10,941 nucleotides of DNA from Tardiphaga sp. (GCA_014377915.1 JACMOT010000318.1:1-10941), one strand, 5' to 3'. Numbered from the stretch's first letter, positions 1-9,771 are shown. Translations and numbers: made by a program. The notes: generated by a model from the sequence alone, not told the origin.

Positions 1-191
1 CCGCCGCGGTGATCGACCGACTTCACGGCGTTGGTGCAGACGCGCATCCGCACGCCACGGCCGAGCGCGTCCGACAGGAACGTCACATTGACCAGGTTCG
101 GCAGGAACCGGCGCTTGGTCTTGTGGTTCGAGTGGCTCACCTTGTGGCCGACCTGGGGGCCCTTGAGTGTCAGTTCGCAGCGGCGGGACAT
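1..191 (-). CDS. rpmB: 50S ribosomal protein L28, 5' part (runs off the left edge)
   Basis: L28 is a structural protein of the large ribosomal subunit. The reverse strand reads [20 protein letters not shown], followed by [20 protein letters not shown] and ending in [11 protein letters not shown] at the window edge. This is the typical alphaproteobacterial L28 over about 63 residues; the family is usually about 75 to 100 residues long, so only the last part is missing. The ATG at 191-189 is the usual L28 start, and an AAGGA-type ribosome-binding site lies just upstream. A second in-frame ATG at 209-207 would add six residues (MNKDFA) but lies ahead of that site and is unlikely. No zinc-binding cysteine pairs are visible in the part seen. 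The gene diverges from the DUF3108 gene and has a strong promoter at 271-299. Confidence 0.97.
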   Translation of the reverse strand, partial: MSRRCELTLKGPQVGHKVSHSNHKTKRRFLPNLVNVTFLSDALGRGVRMRVCTNAVKSVDHRG

Positions 192-270
192 GGCGAAATC
201 CTTGTTCATCCCCGCGCCAGCCTTTGCCAGGCAGGGGTTGTAAATCGAGTCCATTTTCAGGAACCGCGGA

Positions 271-299
271 CCTATAGGGGGCTTGGCCGCCAAGGTCAA
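271..299 (-). promoter_or_regulatory. sigma-70 promoter of rpmB with a palindromic spacer
   Basis: On the minus strand there is a TTGACC -35 box (299-294), a 17-base spacer and a TATAGG -10 box (276-271). This is close to the housekeeping sigma-70 consensus at ideal spacing. Transcription would start near 264 and leave a leader of about 70 bases before the rpmB ATG at 191. The spacer and the edge of the -35 box contain a perfect 13-base inverted repeat (282-294, CTTGGC-C-GCCAAG). The boxes are read directly; promoter activity is inferred. Confidence 0.72.
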
Positions 300-376
300 G
301 ATCGCAGGCGGCGGCCAGCCGGCGAAAATCGCGGCAGATCCATTGTCTATCGCCATTTCCGGTTTGTGTTCAATCA

Positions 377-382
377 TATAAT
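377..382 (+). promoter_or_regulatory. candidate -10 box for the DUF3108 gene
   Basis: A perfect TATAAT hexamer lies 78 bases upstream of the GTG start at 461, in an AT-rich island within otherwise GC-rich DNA. No good -35 hexamer lies at 16-18 bases; the nearest partial match is TTTCCG at 356-361, with a 15-base spacer. It is therefore only a candidate. Confidence 0.4.
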
Positions 383-460
383 CGACGTATTCCAGCCGGA
401 ACTATCGCCAATCTTTTCGCGGCCGCGCATGGCGCGCCGCAGCAGTGGGAATCGCACCAG

Positions 461-1348
461 GTGAGCTTCCACGGGACATCGTTGCTGAATCTGTCGATCC
501 GGCCGGCGACTTATGGCCGACGGGCCTTGTCATCGGCCGCGAGCCTCGCGCTGGCGGCGCTGCTGCTCGGGCTGGCCGCGCCGGCGCAGGCGCAGGGCCG
601 GCTGGAGGCCAAATACGAGGCCAGCCTGGCCGGCATCGCGGTCGGCAAGGGTGGCTGGGTGATCGAGATCGGCGACGACCAGTATAATGCGGTGTCGAGC
701 GGCGGCACTTCCGGCCTGCTGAAGGCCTTTGCCGGCGGCTCCGGCACCGGCGCCTCCAATGGCCGCGTCGTCGCCGGCTCCCTGGTGCCGTCCGGCTATG
801 TCGCCACCACGGTGTCGGCGAAGAAGGCGGAAACCATCCGCATGACGCTGACTTCCGGCTATGTGAAGGAATTCTCGATCGAGCCGGAGCCGCCGGTCGA
901 TCCGGAGCGGGTCGCCATCACCGACGCGCACCGCCGCAATGTGCTCGACCCGATGACCGGCTCGCTGATCCGCGCCGCCGGTTCCGGCGAGGTGCTGACG
1001 GCGGATTCCTGCCGCACCGGGATGTCGATCTTCGACGGCCGCATGCGCTACGACCTCAAGCTCGACTACAAGCGGATGGAAACCGTGAAGGCCGAGAAGG
1101 GCTATCACGGCCCCGCTTTGGTCTGCGCGCTCTATTTCACGCCGGTGGCCGGCTACATTCCCGACCGCGCCGCGATCAAATATCTCGCCGCGCAGCGCAA
1201 CATGGAAGTCTGGTTCGCGCCGATCGCCGGAACAAGGGTGCTGGTGCCGTTCAAGGTCACGGTGCCGACTCCGCTCGGCAGCGCGATGCTGGAGGCGGTC
1301 GAATTCGTCACCACCGCCACGCCGCGGACCGCGGCGAAGACGAATTGA
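461..1348 (+). CDS. exported DUF3108 domain protein
   Basis: A 295-residue protein recognised as a DUF3108 family member; the biochemical role of this periplasmic family is not established. Residues 1-44 form a Sec signal peptide: arginines at 14, 20 and 21, a hydrophobic core from about 24 to 40, and a likely cleavage at AQA|QG after residue 44. The mature part is a predicted beta-rich domain carrying the motif DPMTGSL near 163-169 and FDGRMRYDL at 191-199. Two cysteines, C184 and C222, could form a disulfide after export. The GTG at 461 is the first usable start in this frame and gives a well-formed signal peptide; the ribosome-binding site (GGGAA at 447-451) is weak. It diverges from rpmB and is separated from the helicase by 383 bases, so it is probably transcribed alone. 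Confidence 0.85.
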   Translation: MSFHGTSLLNLSIRPATYGRRALSSAASLALAALLLGLAAPAQAQGRLEAKYEASLAGIAVGKGGWVIEIGDDQYNAVSSGGTSGLLKAFAGGSGTGASNGRVVAGSLVPSGYVATTVSAKKAETIRMTLTSGYVKEFSIEPEPPVDPERVAITDAHRRNVLDPMTGSLIRAAGSGEVLTADSCRTGMSIFDGRMRYDLKLDYKRMETVKAEKGYHGPALVCALYFTPVAGYIPDRAAIKYLAAQRNMEVWFAPIAGTRVLVPFKVTVPTPLGSAMLEAVEFVTTATPRTAAKTN

Positions 1349-1731
1349 CGCGCGCGCGGGCCTTGCCACGATCTTGCCGCAAGAAATTTCGCCGAACCGG
1401 TCAAACCCGCACCGATTTTCAGGTCTTGCGGCGGGATTGTGGCGGCGACATCGGCCGATATCGCGCTTGACTCCCGAGCGGTTCGGAGTCCGCGGCGCAT
1501 TAAGGAAATCGGCGGTTTCGCAGGCCTTGTTGCCGCGCCGCAAACTTGATCTAGTCAAGGAACCGGAGTCGCGGCCCGAGATGTTGGGGTGGTCGCGGCG
1601 CACCGGTGCGGAGTCACCGATTCGGGCCGGTTTCGTTCCGTTCCTGTTCCAAAGCTTAAGCCGCGGCTGCCGAGACGTCGCAATCCGACACATGACTTGA
1701 AAAGCCGGCGACGCGGAAATACCTGAGAATC
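1349..1731. other. 383-base intergenic region between the DUF3108 gene and the helicase
   Basis: No convincing gene or RNA gene is visible here. It holds several short inverted repeats: TCTTGC-C-GCAAGA (1370-1382, just past the DUF3108 stop), the hairpin at 1469-1490, and CTTGA-tctag-TCAAG (1545-1559). TTGACT at 1467-1472 resembles a -35 box but has no -10 box at normal spacing. The region presumably contains the helicase promoter and 5' leader, but I cannot place either. The start at 1732 has only a weak TGAG-type ribosome-binding site. Confidence 0.6.
1469..1490. repeat. hairpin-forming inverted repeat
   Basis: Arms GACTCCCGA (1469-1477) and TCGGAGTC (1483-1490) pair over 8 bases with one bulged C and a five-base loop. 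No T run follows on either strand, so it is not a standard intrinsic terminator. It may be a protein-binding site or part of the helicase mRNA leader. Confidence 0.5.
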
Positions 1732-5241
<3,510 letters not shown>

Positions 5242-5309
5242 GTTGCGATATCTGGCCACGCCCTGCGAGCGGGCGACGGGCGGTATCGACCGTTTGGATA
5301 TGGTGGTGA

Positions 5310-5591
5310 TTGGAACGCCAGCGTCTCGATAAGTGGCTGTGGCATGCGCGCGTGGTGAAAGCCCGCAGTAGTGCCGTTGCGCTTGTTGAAGGCGGTCATG
5401 TCCGTGTCAACGGAGCCCGCGAAAAGGCTCCCGGACATGGCATCAAGATCGGAGATGTGGTGACGGTGGCGCTGGACCGAACGGTGCGACTGATGGAGGT
5501 CACCGGCTTTGCCGAACGGCGGGGCGACGCCACCGCGGCGCGCGCACTGTTCGCCGATGTGAAGGCCCGGCCCGATGACCGCCAGGGCTGA
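5310..5591 (+). CDS. small S4 domain RNA-binding protein, HslR-like
   Basis: A 93-residue protein with an S4 fold over residues 3-60: RLDKWLWHARVVKAR (5-19), then the GGHVRVNG turn (28-35) and the KIGDVV segment (46-51). The domain binds structured RNA. E. coli HslR (Hsp15), the closest well-known relative, binds 50S subunits that carry stalled nascent chains. This protein is shorter at its C terminus than Hsp15, so the same job is an inference. The start is TTG at 5310, directly after an in-frame TGA at 5307-5309, so it cannot begin further upstream; the GGTGG sequence just before it is a poor to moderate ribosome-binding site. It lies 68 bases after the helicase on the same strand and is probably co-transcribed, and two RNA-binding products side by side suggest a shared RNA-related role. 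Translation may be low because of the TTG start. Confidence 0.88.
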   Translation: MERQRLDKWLWHARVVKARSSAVALVEGGHVRVNGAREKAPGHGIKIGDVVTVALDRTVRLMEVTGFAERRGDATAARALFADVKARPDDRQG

Positions 5592-5599
5592 ATCGCTCG

Positions 5600-5617
5600 G
5601 CCAGTCTACCCTGGCCA
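5600..5617. repeat. short perfect hairpin after the S4 gene
   Basis: GGCCAG (5600-5605) and CTGGCC (5612-5617) form a perfect six-base stem with loop tctacc, nine bases past the S4 stop. No T run follows, so it is at best a weak or Rho-assisted 3' end. Confidence 0.45.
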
Positions 5618-5657
5618 GCACGTCATATATGGTTTGCAATCCGTCGTGCCGATGTGT

Positions 5658-5674
5658 GCCGCATCCCTTGCGGC
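5658..5674. repeat. short perfect hairpin in the fdxA leader region
   Basis: GCCGCA (5658-5663) and TGCGGC (5669-5674) form a perfect six-base stem with loop tccct, 55 bases before the fdxA start. No T run follows. Function is unknown; it could act in attenuation or mRNA stability. Confidence 0.4.
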
Positions 5675-5729
5675 TGCGGGGTGGGTGCGCTACGCCAACA
5701 CTGAAAATCGATAGTTTCCGGAGCCTTGG

Positions 5730-6068
5730 ATGACCTACGTCGTCACTGAAGCGTGTATCAAGTGCAAATACACCGACTGTGTTGAAGTCTGCCCTGTAGA
5801 TTGCTTCTACGAGGGCGAAAATATGCTCGTCATCCATCCCGACGAATGTATCGATTGCGGCGTGTGCGAGCCGGAATGCCCTGCCGACGCCATCAAGCCG
5901 GACACCGAGTCGGGTCTTGAGAAATGGCTTGAGGTAAATACCGAATACGCCAAGAGCTGGCCGAATATTACCCAGAAGAAGGAAGCGCCTGCTGACGCCA
6001 AGGAATTCGATGGCGTGGACGGCAAGTTCGAGAAGTTCTTCTCGCCGGCGCCCGGCACAGGCGACTAA
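5730..6068 (+). CDS. fdxA: seven-iron ferredoxin FdxA ([3Fe-4S][4Fe-4S])
   Basis: A 112-residue soluble electron carrier of the Azotobacter ferredoxin I type. By comparison with that protein, C9, C17 and C50 would hold the [3Fe-4S] cluster, and C21, C40, C43 and C46 the [4Fe-4S] cluster; C12 and C25 are the usual extra cysteines. The sequence opens [20 protein letters not shown] and continues with the [14 protein letters not shown] motif (38-51). The C-terminal half (about 58-112) is the extension seen in this family, and the length is normal. The ATG at 5730 has a good GGAG ribosome-binding site at 5720-5723. It lies 138 bases after the S4 gene with two small hairpins between, and I find no convincing promoter there, so read-through from the helicase operon is possible. 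The redox partner cannot be told from the neighbours; reductases and oxygenases are absent from the window. Confidence 0.96.
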   Translation: MTYVVTEACIKCKYTDCVEVCPVDCFYEGENMLVIHPDECIDCGVCEPECPADAIKPDTESGLEKWLEVNTEYAKSWPNITQKKEAPADAKEFDGVDGKFEKFFSPAPGTGD

Positions 6069-6182
6069 GTTCCGCATCCGGCGCTGGCCTCGATCACCGG
6101 CGCGGATTGACAGCTAAATTTACCCTACCCCTGATTTGAACGGCGCCACGGCCCCAAGCCGGCCTAGGTGGGCCATAAATCA

Positions 6183-6210
6183 TTGATTTTTGCGGGAAAT
6201 GTGCTATTAT
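6183..6210 (+). promoter_or_regulatory. sigma-70 promoter of carD
   Basis: TTGATT (-35, 6183-6188), a 16-base spacer and TATTAT (-10, 6205-6210) lie in an AT-rich island between fdxA and carD. Transcription would start near 6217, giving a leader of about 95 bases before the GTG at 6313. The -10 box sits within the inverted repeat at 6198-6219. The boxes are read directly; activity is inferred. Confidence 0.65.
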
Positions 6211-6219
6211 AGGCACATT
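6198..6219. promoter_or_regulatory. perfect inverted repeat over the carD -10 box (candidate operator)
   Basis: AATGTGC (6198-6204) and GCACATT (6213-6219) are perfect seven-base complements separated by eight bases (6205-6212) that contain the TATTAT -10 box. A dimeric repressor bound here would cover the -10 box and the start site. The binding protein is unknown. A hairpin in the transcript is less likely, because transcription would begin inside the right arm. Confidence 0.55.
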
Positions 6220-6312
6220 CAACAAGCTGGACCCTTTGGTGCCGCTCGATTGGCCCTGCCGGGTCCCCCGTTTCACATCAAACAGGGGCGCGGCAGTTCC
6301 CGCGCACAGGCT

Positions 6313-7353
6313 GTGTCACAGAAAACGCGTAAAAAAAGTGTCTCCAAGAGTCCGAAAGCTTCTTCGAAGGTTACTTTGAAGAAAGCCGCCGCAGCTGGCC
6401 GCGGAGCAACCAAAGGCCGTGCTCAGCCTTCTGCCAAGGATAGCCGGGCCGCCGTGAAGGATGTGGCTGCCAAATCTCCACGTGCCAAGGCGGTCGTTGC
6501 TAAGCCTGTCACGGGTAAATCTGTTAACGTCAAGTCCTCCAAAAACAAAAGAAGTGCAATGCCCAACAAGACTGCGAAACCCGCCGCCAAGGTCGCCCCC
6601 AAGGTTGCCGAGAAACCAGCCGCCAAGCCGGTTGCGGCCAAGGCTCCCGTCGCTGCCGTGAAGGCGCCGGTTGCCGCCAAGGCTGCTCCGAAGGAAGCGG
6701 TGAAGGCGGTCGCCAAGCCCGCCACCGCGGCGCCGCGCACGGAGGAGCCGAAAAAGGTTCTGACCCAGCGCCAGGGCTTCAAGACCGGCGAGTTTGTGGT
6801 CTATCCGGCGCATGGCGTCGGCCAGATCCTTGCCATCGAGGAGCAGGAGATCGCGGGCGCCAAGCTTGAACTGTTCGTGATCAATTTCATGAAGGACAAG
6901 ATGACGCTGCGGGTGCCGACCGCCAAGGTCGCCAATGTCGGCATGCGCAAGCTGTCCGAGCCTGCGCTGGTGAAGCGCGCGCTGGAAACGCTGAAGGGCC
7001 GTGCCCGCATCAAGCGCACGATGTGGTCGCGTCGCGCCCAGGAATACGAAGCCAAGATCAATTCGGGCGACATCGTCGCGATTGCCGAGGTGGTTCGCGA
7101 TTTGTTCCGGTCCGACTCGCAGCCCGAGCAGTCCTACAGCGAACGCCAGTTGTATGAAGCCGCGCTCGACCGCCTGTCGCGCGAAATCGCGGTTGTGCAG
7201 CACGTCACCGAGACCGAAGCGGTCAAGGAAATCGAAGGCCAGCTTGCCAAGAGCCCGCGCCGCGGCGCCAAGGCCGAGGCGGGTGCCGAGGCTGGCGCGG
7301 ATGATGCGGATTCCGACGGCGACGATGCCGCGGTGGCCGACGAAGCCGCGTAA
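6313..7353 (+). CDS. carD: CarD/CdnL-family RNA polymerase-binding regulator with histone H1-like N terminus
   Basis: CarD/CdnL proteins bind the RNA polymerase beta subunit and stabilise the open promoter complex. With the GTG start at 6313 the product has 346 residues in three parts. Residues 1 to about 148 are rich in Lys, Ala, Ser and Pro, like the histone H1 tail. From about 150 to 310 is the CarD core: TQRQGFKTGEFVVYPAHGVG (151-170) begins the polymerase-interacting domain, and MWSRRAQEY (237-245) contains W238, which matches the tryptophan that wedges into the promoter bubble in mycobacterial CarD. The last 25 or so residues are acidic. The Lys/Ala pattern begins right after GTG 6313 and is absent upstream, which supports this start. 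An ATG at 6559 (264 residues) has an AGAAG ribosome-binding site and could be an alternative or second start. A TTG at 6190 lies inside the promoter and is discounted. The gene ends at a strong terminator. Confidence 0.9.
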   Translation: MSQKTRKKSVSKSPKASSKVTLKKAAAAGRGATKGRAQPSAKDSRAAVKDVAAKSPRAKAVVAKPVTGKSVNVKSSKNKRSAMPNKTAKPAAKVAPKVAEKPAAKPVAAKAPVAAVKAPVAAKAAPKEAVKAVAKPATAAPRTEEPKKVLTQRQGFKTGEFVVYPAHGVGQILAIEEQEIAGAKLELFVINFMKDKMTLRVPTAKVANVGMRKLSEPALVKRALETLKGRARIKRTMWSRRAQEYEAKINSGDIVAIAEVVRDLFRSDSQPEQSYSERQLYEAALDRLSREIAVVQHVTETEAVKEIEGQLAKSPRRGAKAEAGAEAGADDADSDGDDAAVADEAA

Positions 7354-7375
7354 GCGTCGCGTAAAGTCAGTTCTG

Positions 7376-7405
7376 AAAAAGCCCGGCCGCAAGGTCGGGC
7401 TTTTT
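7376..7405. terminator. strong bidirectional intrinsic terminator between carD and the M48 gene
   Basis: GCCCGGCC (7381-7388) pairs with GGTCGGGC (7393-7400), including one G-U pair, around a GCAA tetraloop. The stem is flanked by AAAAA (7376-7380) and TTTTT (7401-7405), so both strands show a GC-rich stem followed by a U run. It lies 22 bases past the carD stop and 20 bases past the M48 stop, and so can end both convergent transcripts. Confidence 0.93.
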
Positions 7406-7425
7406 GCTGTTGTGACGACGAGGAA

Positions 7426-8928
7426 TTAATCGACCACGATCTTAACGAGGTCGCGCGCTTTGACATTGGCGCGGGCATCAAGGCCGTTGAGAACACGAAA
7501 CCTCTCTGCAGGACGGTCAACGCCGTTCATGCGGTGCGACAATGATTCGACGGTATCGCCCGGCTGTACCGTGATCACCTTCAGCCGCAGCGGCCGTGCC
7601 GCCTGGATTTCCTCGAGCGACAGCCGGCGGAACGAGGTGACGGTTTCGCGGGCGTTGCGTTCGCTCTCGGTGGTCTTCTGCTTGGCGGCGAAAATGAACC
7701 GGTAGACGTCGCTGCCGAAGCGAAGCGCGTAGACGCGGAATTGCCACTGGTCACCCTGCGCGGTCGCCGAGGCCGCCGGGAAACCATTTATGGTCAGGTC
7801 CTCGGTGGAAGCCTTTTCGACATTCTCCATCCAGCCGGAATTGAGATAGTCGCTCAACGTCTGCTCGGCCGGTACCCGGACCACGTCGAAACGCATCGCC
7901 TGGTTGCCGCCTTCGCGAACCCCGATCACGGCCTGCGCGGTGTTGTCGAGGGTGAAGGACTCCGGCGCCTGGAAACTGAATCCGAGCTTTGGATGCAGGA
8001 AGCGGCGACCGCGAACGAAACCCTCGCTGGGATCTTCGCCGTAGACGATGTTGTCGATCGCCGCGAGATAGGTCTCACGGTCGCGCTCGCCACCTTCGGG
8101 CGAGGTATATTGCTGGGCGTTGGCCTGCGCGTTCTGCACCCGCTCCGGCGTCGCCGGATGCGAGGACAGAAAGTCCTGCGCGCGCGGATCGAGCGGCGAG
8201 CGGCCGGCCTTCATGGCGGCGTTGCGCTCCATCGAGGCGAGGAAGCGCGAGGCGCCGTAGGGATCGAAATGGGCGCGGGCGGAGATGCCGACGCCGATAC
8301 CATCAGCCTCGAATTCCTGTGCCCGCGAAAAGCTCGCCATCGTCAGCTTGGACTTTGCCAGTGCCAGCGCGGTGAGGTCGGGATCGCCGGTGGCCATGTC
8401 GGTCACGACCCGGGTGACGGAGGCCTGCCGCGCCTGTTCCTCGCGGATCGAGGCATGTTTGGCCAGCACATGCGCCATCTCATGCGACAGGACCGAGGAA
8501 AGTTCGGAGGTGTCGCTGGCCAGCGCGACCAGGCCGCGGGTGACATAAAGCTGTCCTGTCGGCAACGCGAAGGCGTTGACGGCGCCAGAATTCAGAATCG
8601 TCACCTTATAGGCCAGGTCAGGCCGTTCGGAGGCCGCGACCAGTCGCTCCACCGTCTTGGTAATCAGCGATTCCAGGCGGGGGTCGTCATACGACCCGCC
8701 ATAGGAGGCCAGGATTCGCTCATGTTCTTTTTCGCCAGCCGGGGTCTGCACGACGGCCGGCTTCGATGGCCTGGTGGGGGTGGTTGGTTTTGTCGCGACC
8801 TCGAAACGGCTGGCATCGCCGCACGCCGACAGGGCCAAAGCCGCGCACAGCAAAACCGGCGCAGCCCAAAGGCCGCGGCTTGAACCGGTCTGCCGTCCCG
8901 TCGCTGTCACGTCGTCACTCTCTGCCAA
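7426..8928 (-). CDS. M48-family metalloprotease lipoprotein (BepA/LoiP-like)
   Basis: A 500-residue zinc protease expected to act in the periplasm, anchored to a membrane by lipid; relatives such as BepA and LoiP take part in outer-membrane protein quality control. A signal peptide precedes the lipobox LSAC (33-36), with C36 as the lipidated residue. The zinc motif HEMAH is at 149-153, and the third ligand E205 lies in EFEAD, with D209 the conserved Asp. SSHPATPER (255-263) carries the His found in BepA-like proteins. Residues about 305-440 are an extra region I cannot name. Residues 449-500 resemble a LysM-type module (VITVQPGDTVESLSHRMN, then RFRVLNGL), which may bind peptidoglycan. The longest frame starts at TTG 8928; a GTG at 8910 (six codons later) keeps the signal peptide and is equally possible. 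The gene follows the nuclease-fold gene by 21 bases and is probably co-transcribed. It ends at the terminator shared with carD. Confidence 0.93.
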   Translation of the reverse strand: MAESDDVTATGRQTGSSRGLWAAPVLLCAALALSACGDASRFEVATKPTTPTRPSKPAVVQTPAGEKEHERILASYGGSYDDPRLESLITKTVERLVAASERPDLAYKVTILNSGAVNAFALPTGQLYVTRGLVALASDTSELSSVLSHEMAHVLAKHASIREEQARQASVTRVVTDMATGDPDLTALALAKSKLTMASFSRAQEFEADGIGVGISARAHFDPYGASRFLASMERNAAMKAGRSPLDPRAQDFLSSHPATPERVQNAQANAQQYTSPEGGERDRETYLAAIDNIVYGEDPSEGFVRGRRFLHPKLGFSFQAPESFTLDNTAQAVIGVREGGNQAMRFDVVRVPAEQTLSDYLNSGWMENVEKASTEDLTINGFPAASATAQGDQWQFRVYALRFGSDVYRFIFAAKQKTTESERNARETVTSFRRLSLEEIQAARPLRLKVITVQPGDTVESLSHRMNGVDRPAERFRVLNGLDARANVKARDLVKIVVD

Positions 8929-8949
8929 ATCTTCGATTTGCCACGCGGC

Positions 8950-9726
8950 CTAGTTGCCTCCGACCACTTCAAGTTGACCCACCCGAAGGACCTCGATCCG
9001 AGGTCCGCCGTGCCTGTCAACCCAACCCCGAACCCGGATCCGACGTCTTTCAAGCGACGGAAGCGCGACGCCGGCAGCCTCAAGCGCGCCTACCACGCGC
9101 CTCGAGATAGTCACCGCAAAGTCTTGTGTCCAGTTTCGACCAAAATTGATGTAACTCGTTGCTCCGGTCTGCCGCACCGATCGAACCCTGCCCTCGACTA
9201 CCGCGAACCGCCCTATCTCTGACAGAATATCGCCCGGACTTTCCGCGTTTTTTATGACCATCGGCTTGGCCCAGACCCCAATTCGGTCGCGCCGGGCCCG
9301 GGCTTCGGCGTCGGACAATTCAACGGCGCAGCCTGTCTCGGCAACCGATCCCGCGCTCAGTGCCGCGCCTTGCGTCAGCAACTGGACTTGTACCGAACCG
9401 CGGCCGTCCTTGAGAAACACGAAGGCGGGCTGCCTGCCGTAGCGATCCGGGCCATCATCGTCACCATGCAGCGTGACGTCCTGCCCGGCAATCAGCCGGG
9501 CCAGCACGGCAGTATCGGCCGCCGAAGTGGAGGTTACTTCGATACCGGCGAGGCGGACCTCGCGGCCGTCCCCCAGGCGAAACGTGCGGGCGTCAATGAT
9601 AGCAGCGACGCGGCCTTCGCCCTGCGGTTCGAACCAGCAGCCGCCGGCCTGCGCTGCTTCGATCGAAGCTGCGATGAAAGTAATGGCCAGCAGCGTTACA
9701 ACCTCGCGACGACCGCTAGCCGCCAT
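8950..9726 (-). CDS. exported thermonuclease-fold protein with degenerate active site
   Basis: A 258-residue protein with a signal peptide (hydrophobic core about 9-22, likely cleavage AQA|GG after residue 27), so it should be periplasmic or secreted. Residues about 36-153 match the staphylococcal nuclease fold: GRVAAIIDARTFRL, then REVRLAGIEV and DRYGR. R58 and R98 match the catalytic arginines (R35 and R87 of the staphylococcal enzyme). The calcium and catalytic acids look changed, however: D21 to R47, D40 to E63 and E43 to S66 in my hand alignment. Residues about 170-255 form a second, beta-rich domain that may be an OB fold. C30 and C133 could form a disulfide. The ATG at 9726 has a strong AGGGGG ribosome-binding site seven bases upstream. 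It is the first gene of a likely two-gene operon with the M48 protease. Nuclease activity is doubtful. Confidence 0.82.
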   Translation of the reverse strand: MAASGRREVVTLLAITFIAASIEAAQAGGCWFEPQGEGRVAAIIDARTFRLGDGREVRLAGIEVTSTSAADTAVLARLIAGQDVTLHGDDDGPDRYGRQPAFVFLKDGRGSVQVQLLTQGAALSAGSVAETGCAVELSDAEARARRDRIGVWAKPMVIKNAESPGDILSEIGRFAVVEGRVRSVRQTGATSYINFGRNWTQDFAVTISRRVVGALEAAGVALPSLERRRIRVRGWVDRHGGPRIEVLRVGQLEVVGGN

Positions 9727-9771
9727 TGCCGCCCCCTGACGCCACCGCCGCGCACGGTCGGTCGCCTTCGA

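Noticed and set aside
1546..1558. FNR/FixK-like box TTGATCTAGTCAA upstream of the helicase
   Set aside because: The consensus needs TTGAT-N4-ATCAA over 14 bases. This site is 13 bases, one short in the spacer, so a good fit is unlikely.
530..1693. 387-codon open frame on the minus strand opposite the DUF3108 gene and the following gap
   Set aside because: Its translation is Arg/Gly/Ala/His-rich with no recognisable family, as expected for the antisense of GC-rich coding DNA; the plus strand encodes a clear signal peptide and DUF3108 domain.
6107..6112. Perfect TTGACA -35 hexamer after fdxA
   Set aside because: No acceptable -10 box lies 16-18 bases downstream (the best is CTGATT). The TTGATT/TATTAT pair at 6183-6210 is a much better promoter for carD.
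6190..6312. Upstream in-frame TTG start extending CarD by 41 codons
   Set aside because: The TTG lies inside the promoter, ahead of the predicted transcription start, and the added residues lack the Lys/Ala character that begins at 6313.
6313..6760. Repeated Lys/Ala/Pro codons in carD considered as a tandem DNA repeat
   Set aside because: The DNA units vary in length and sequence. The repetition is at the amino acid level and fits an H1-like tail, not a satellite or CRISPR array.
7741..8883. 380-codon open frame on the plus strand opposite the M48 gene
   Set aside because: The minus strand encodes a complete lipoprotein protease with HEMAH and EFEAD motifs. The plus-strand translation has no family features and is a GC-driven shadow.
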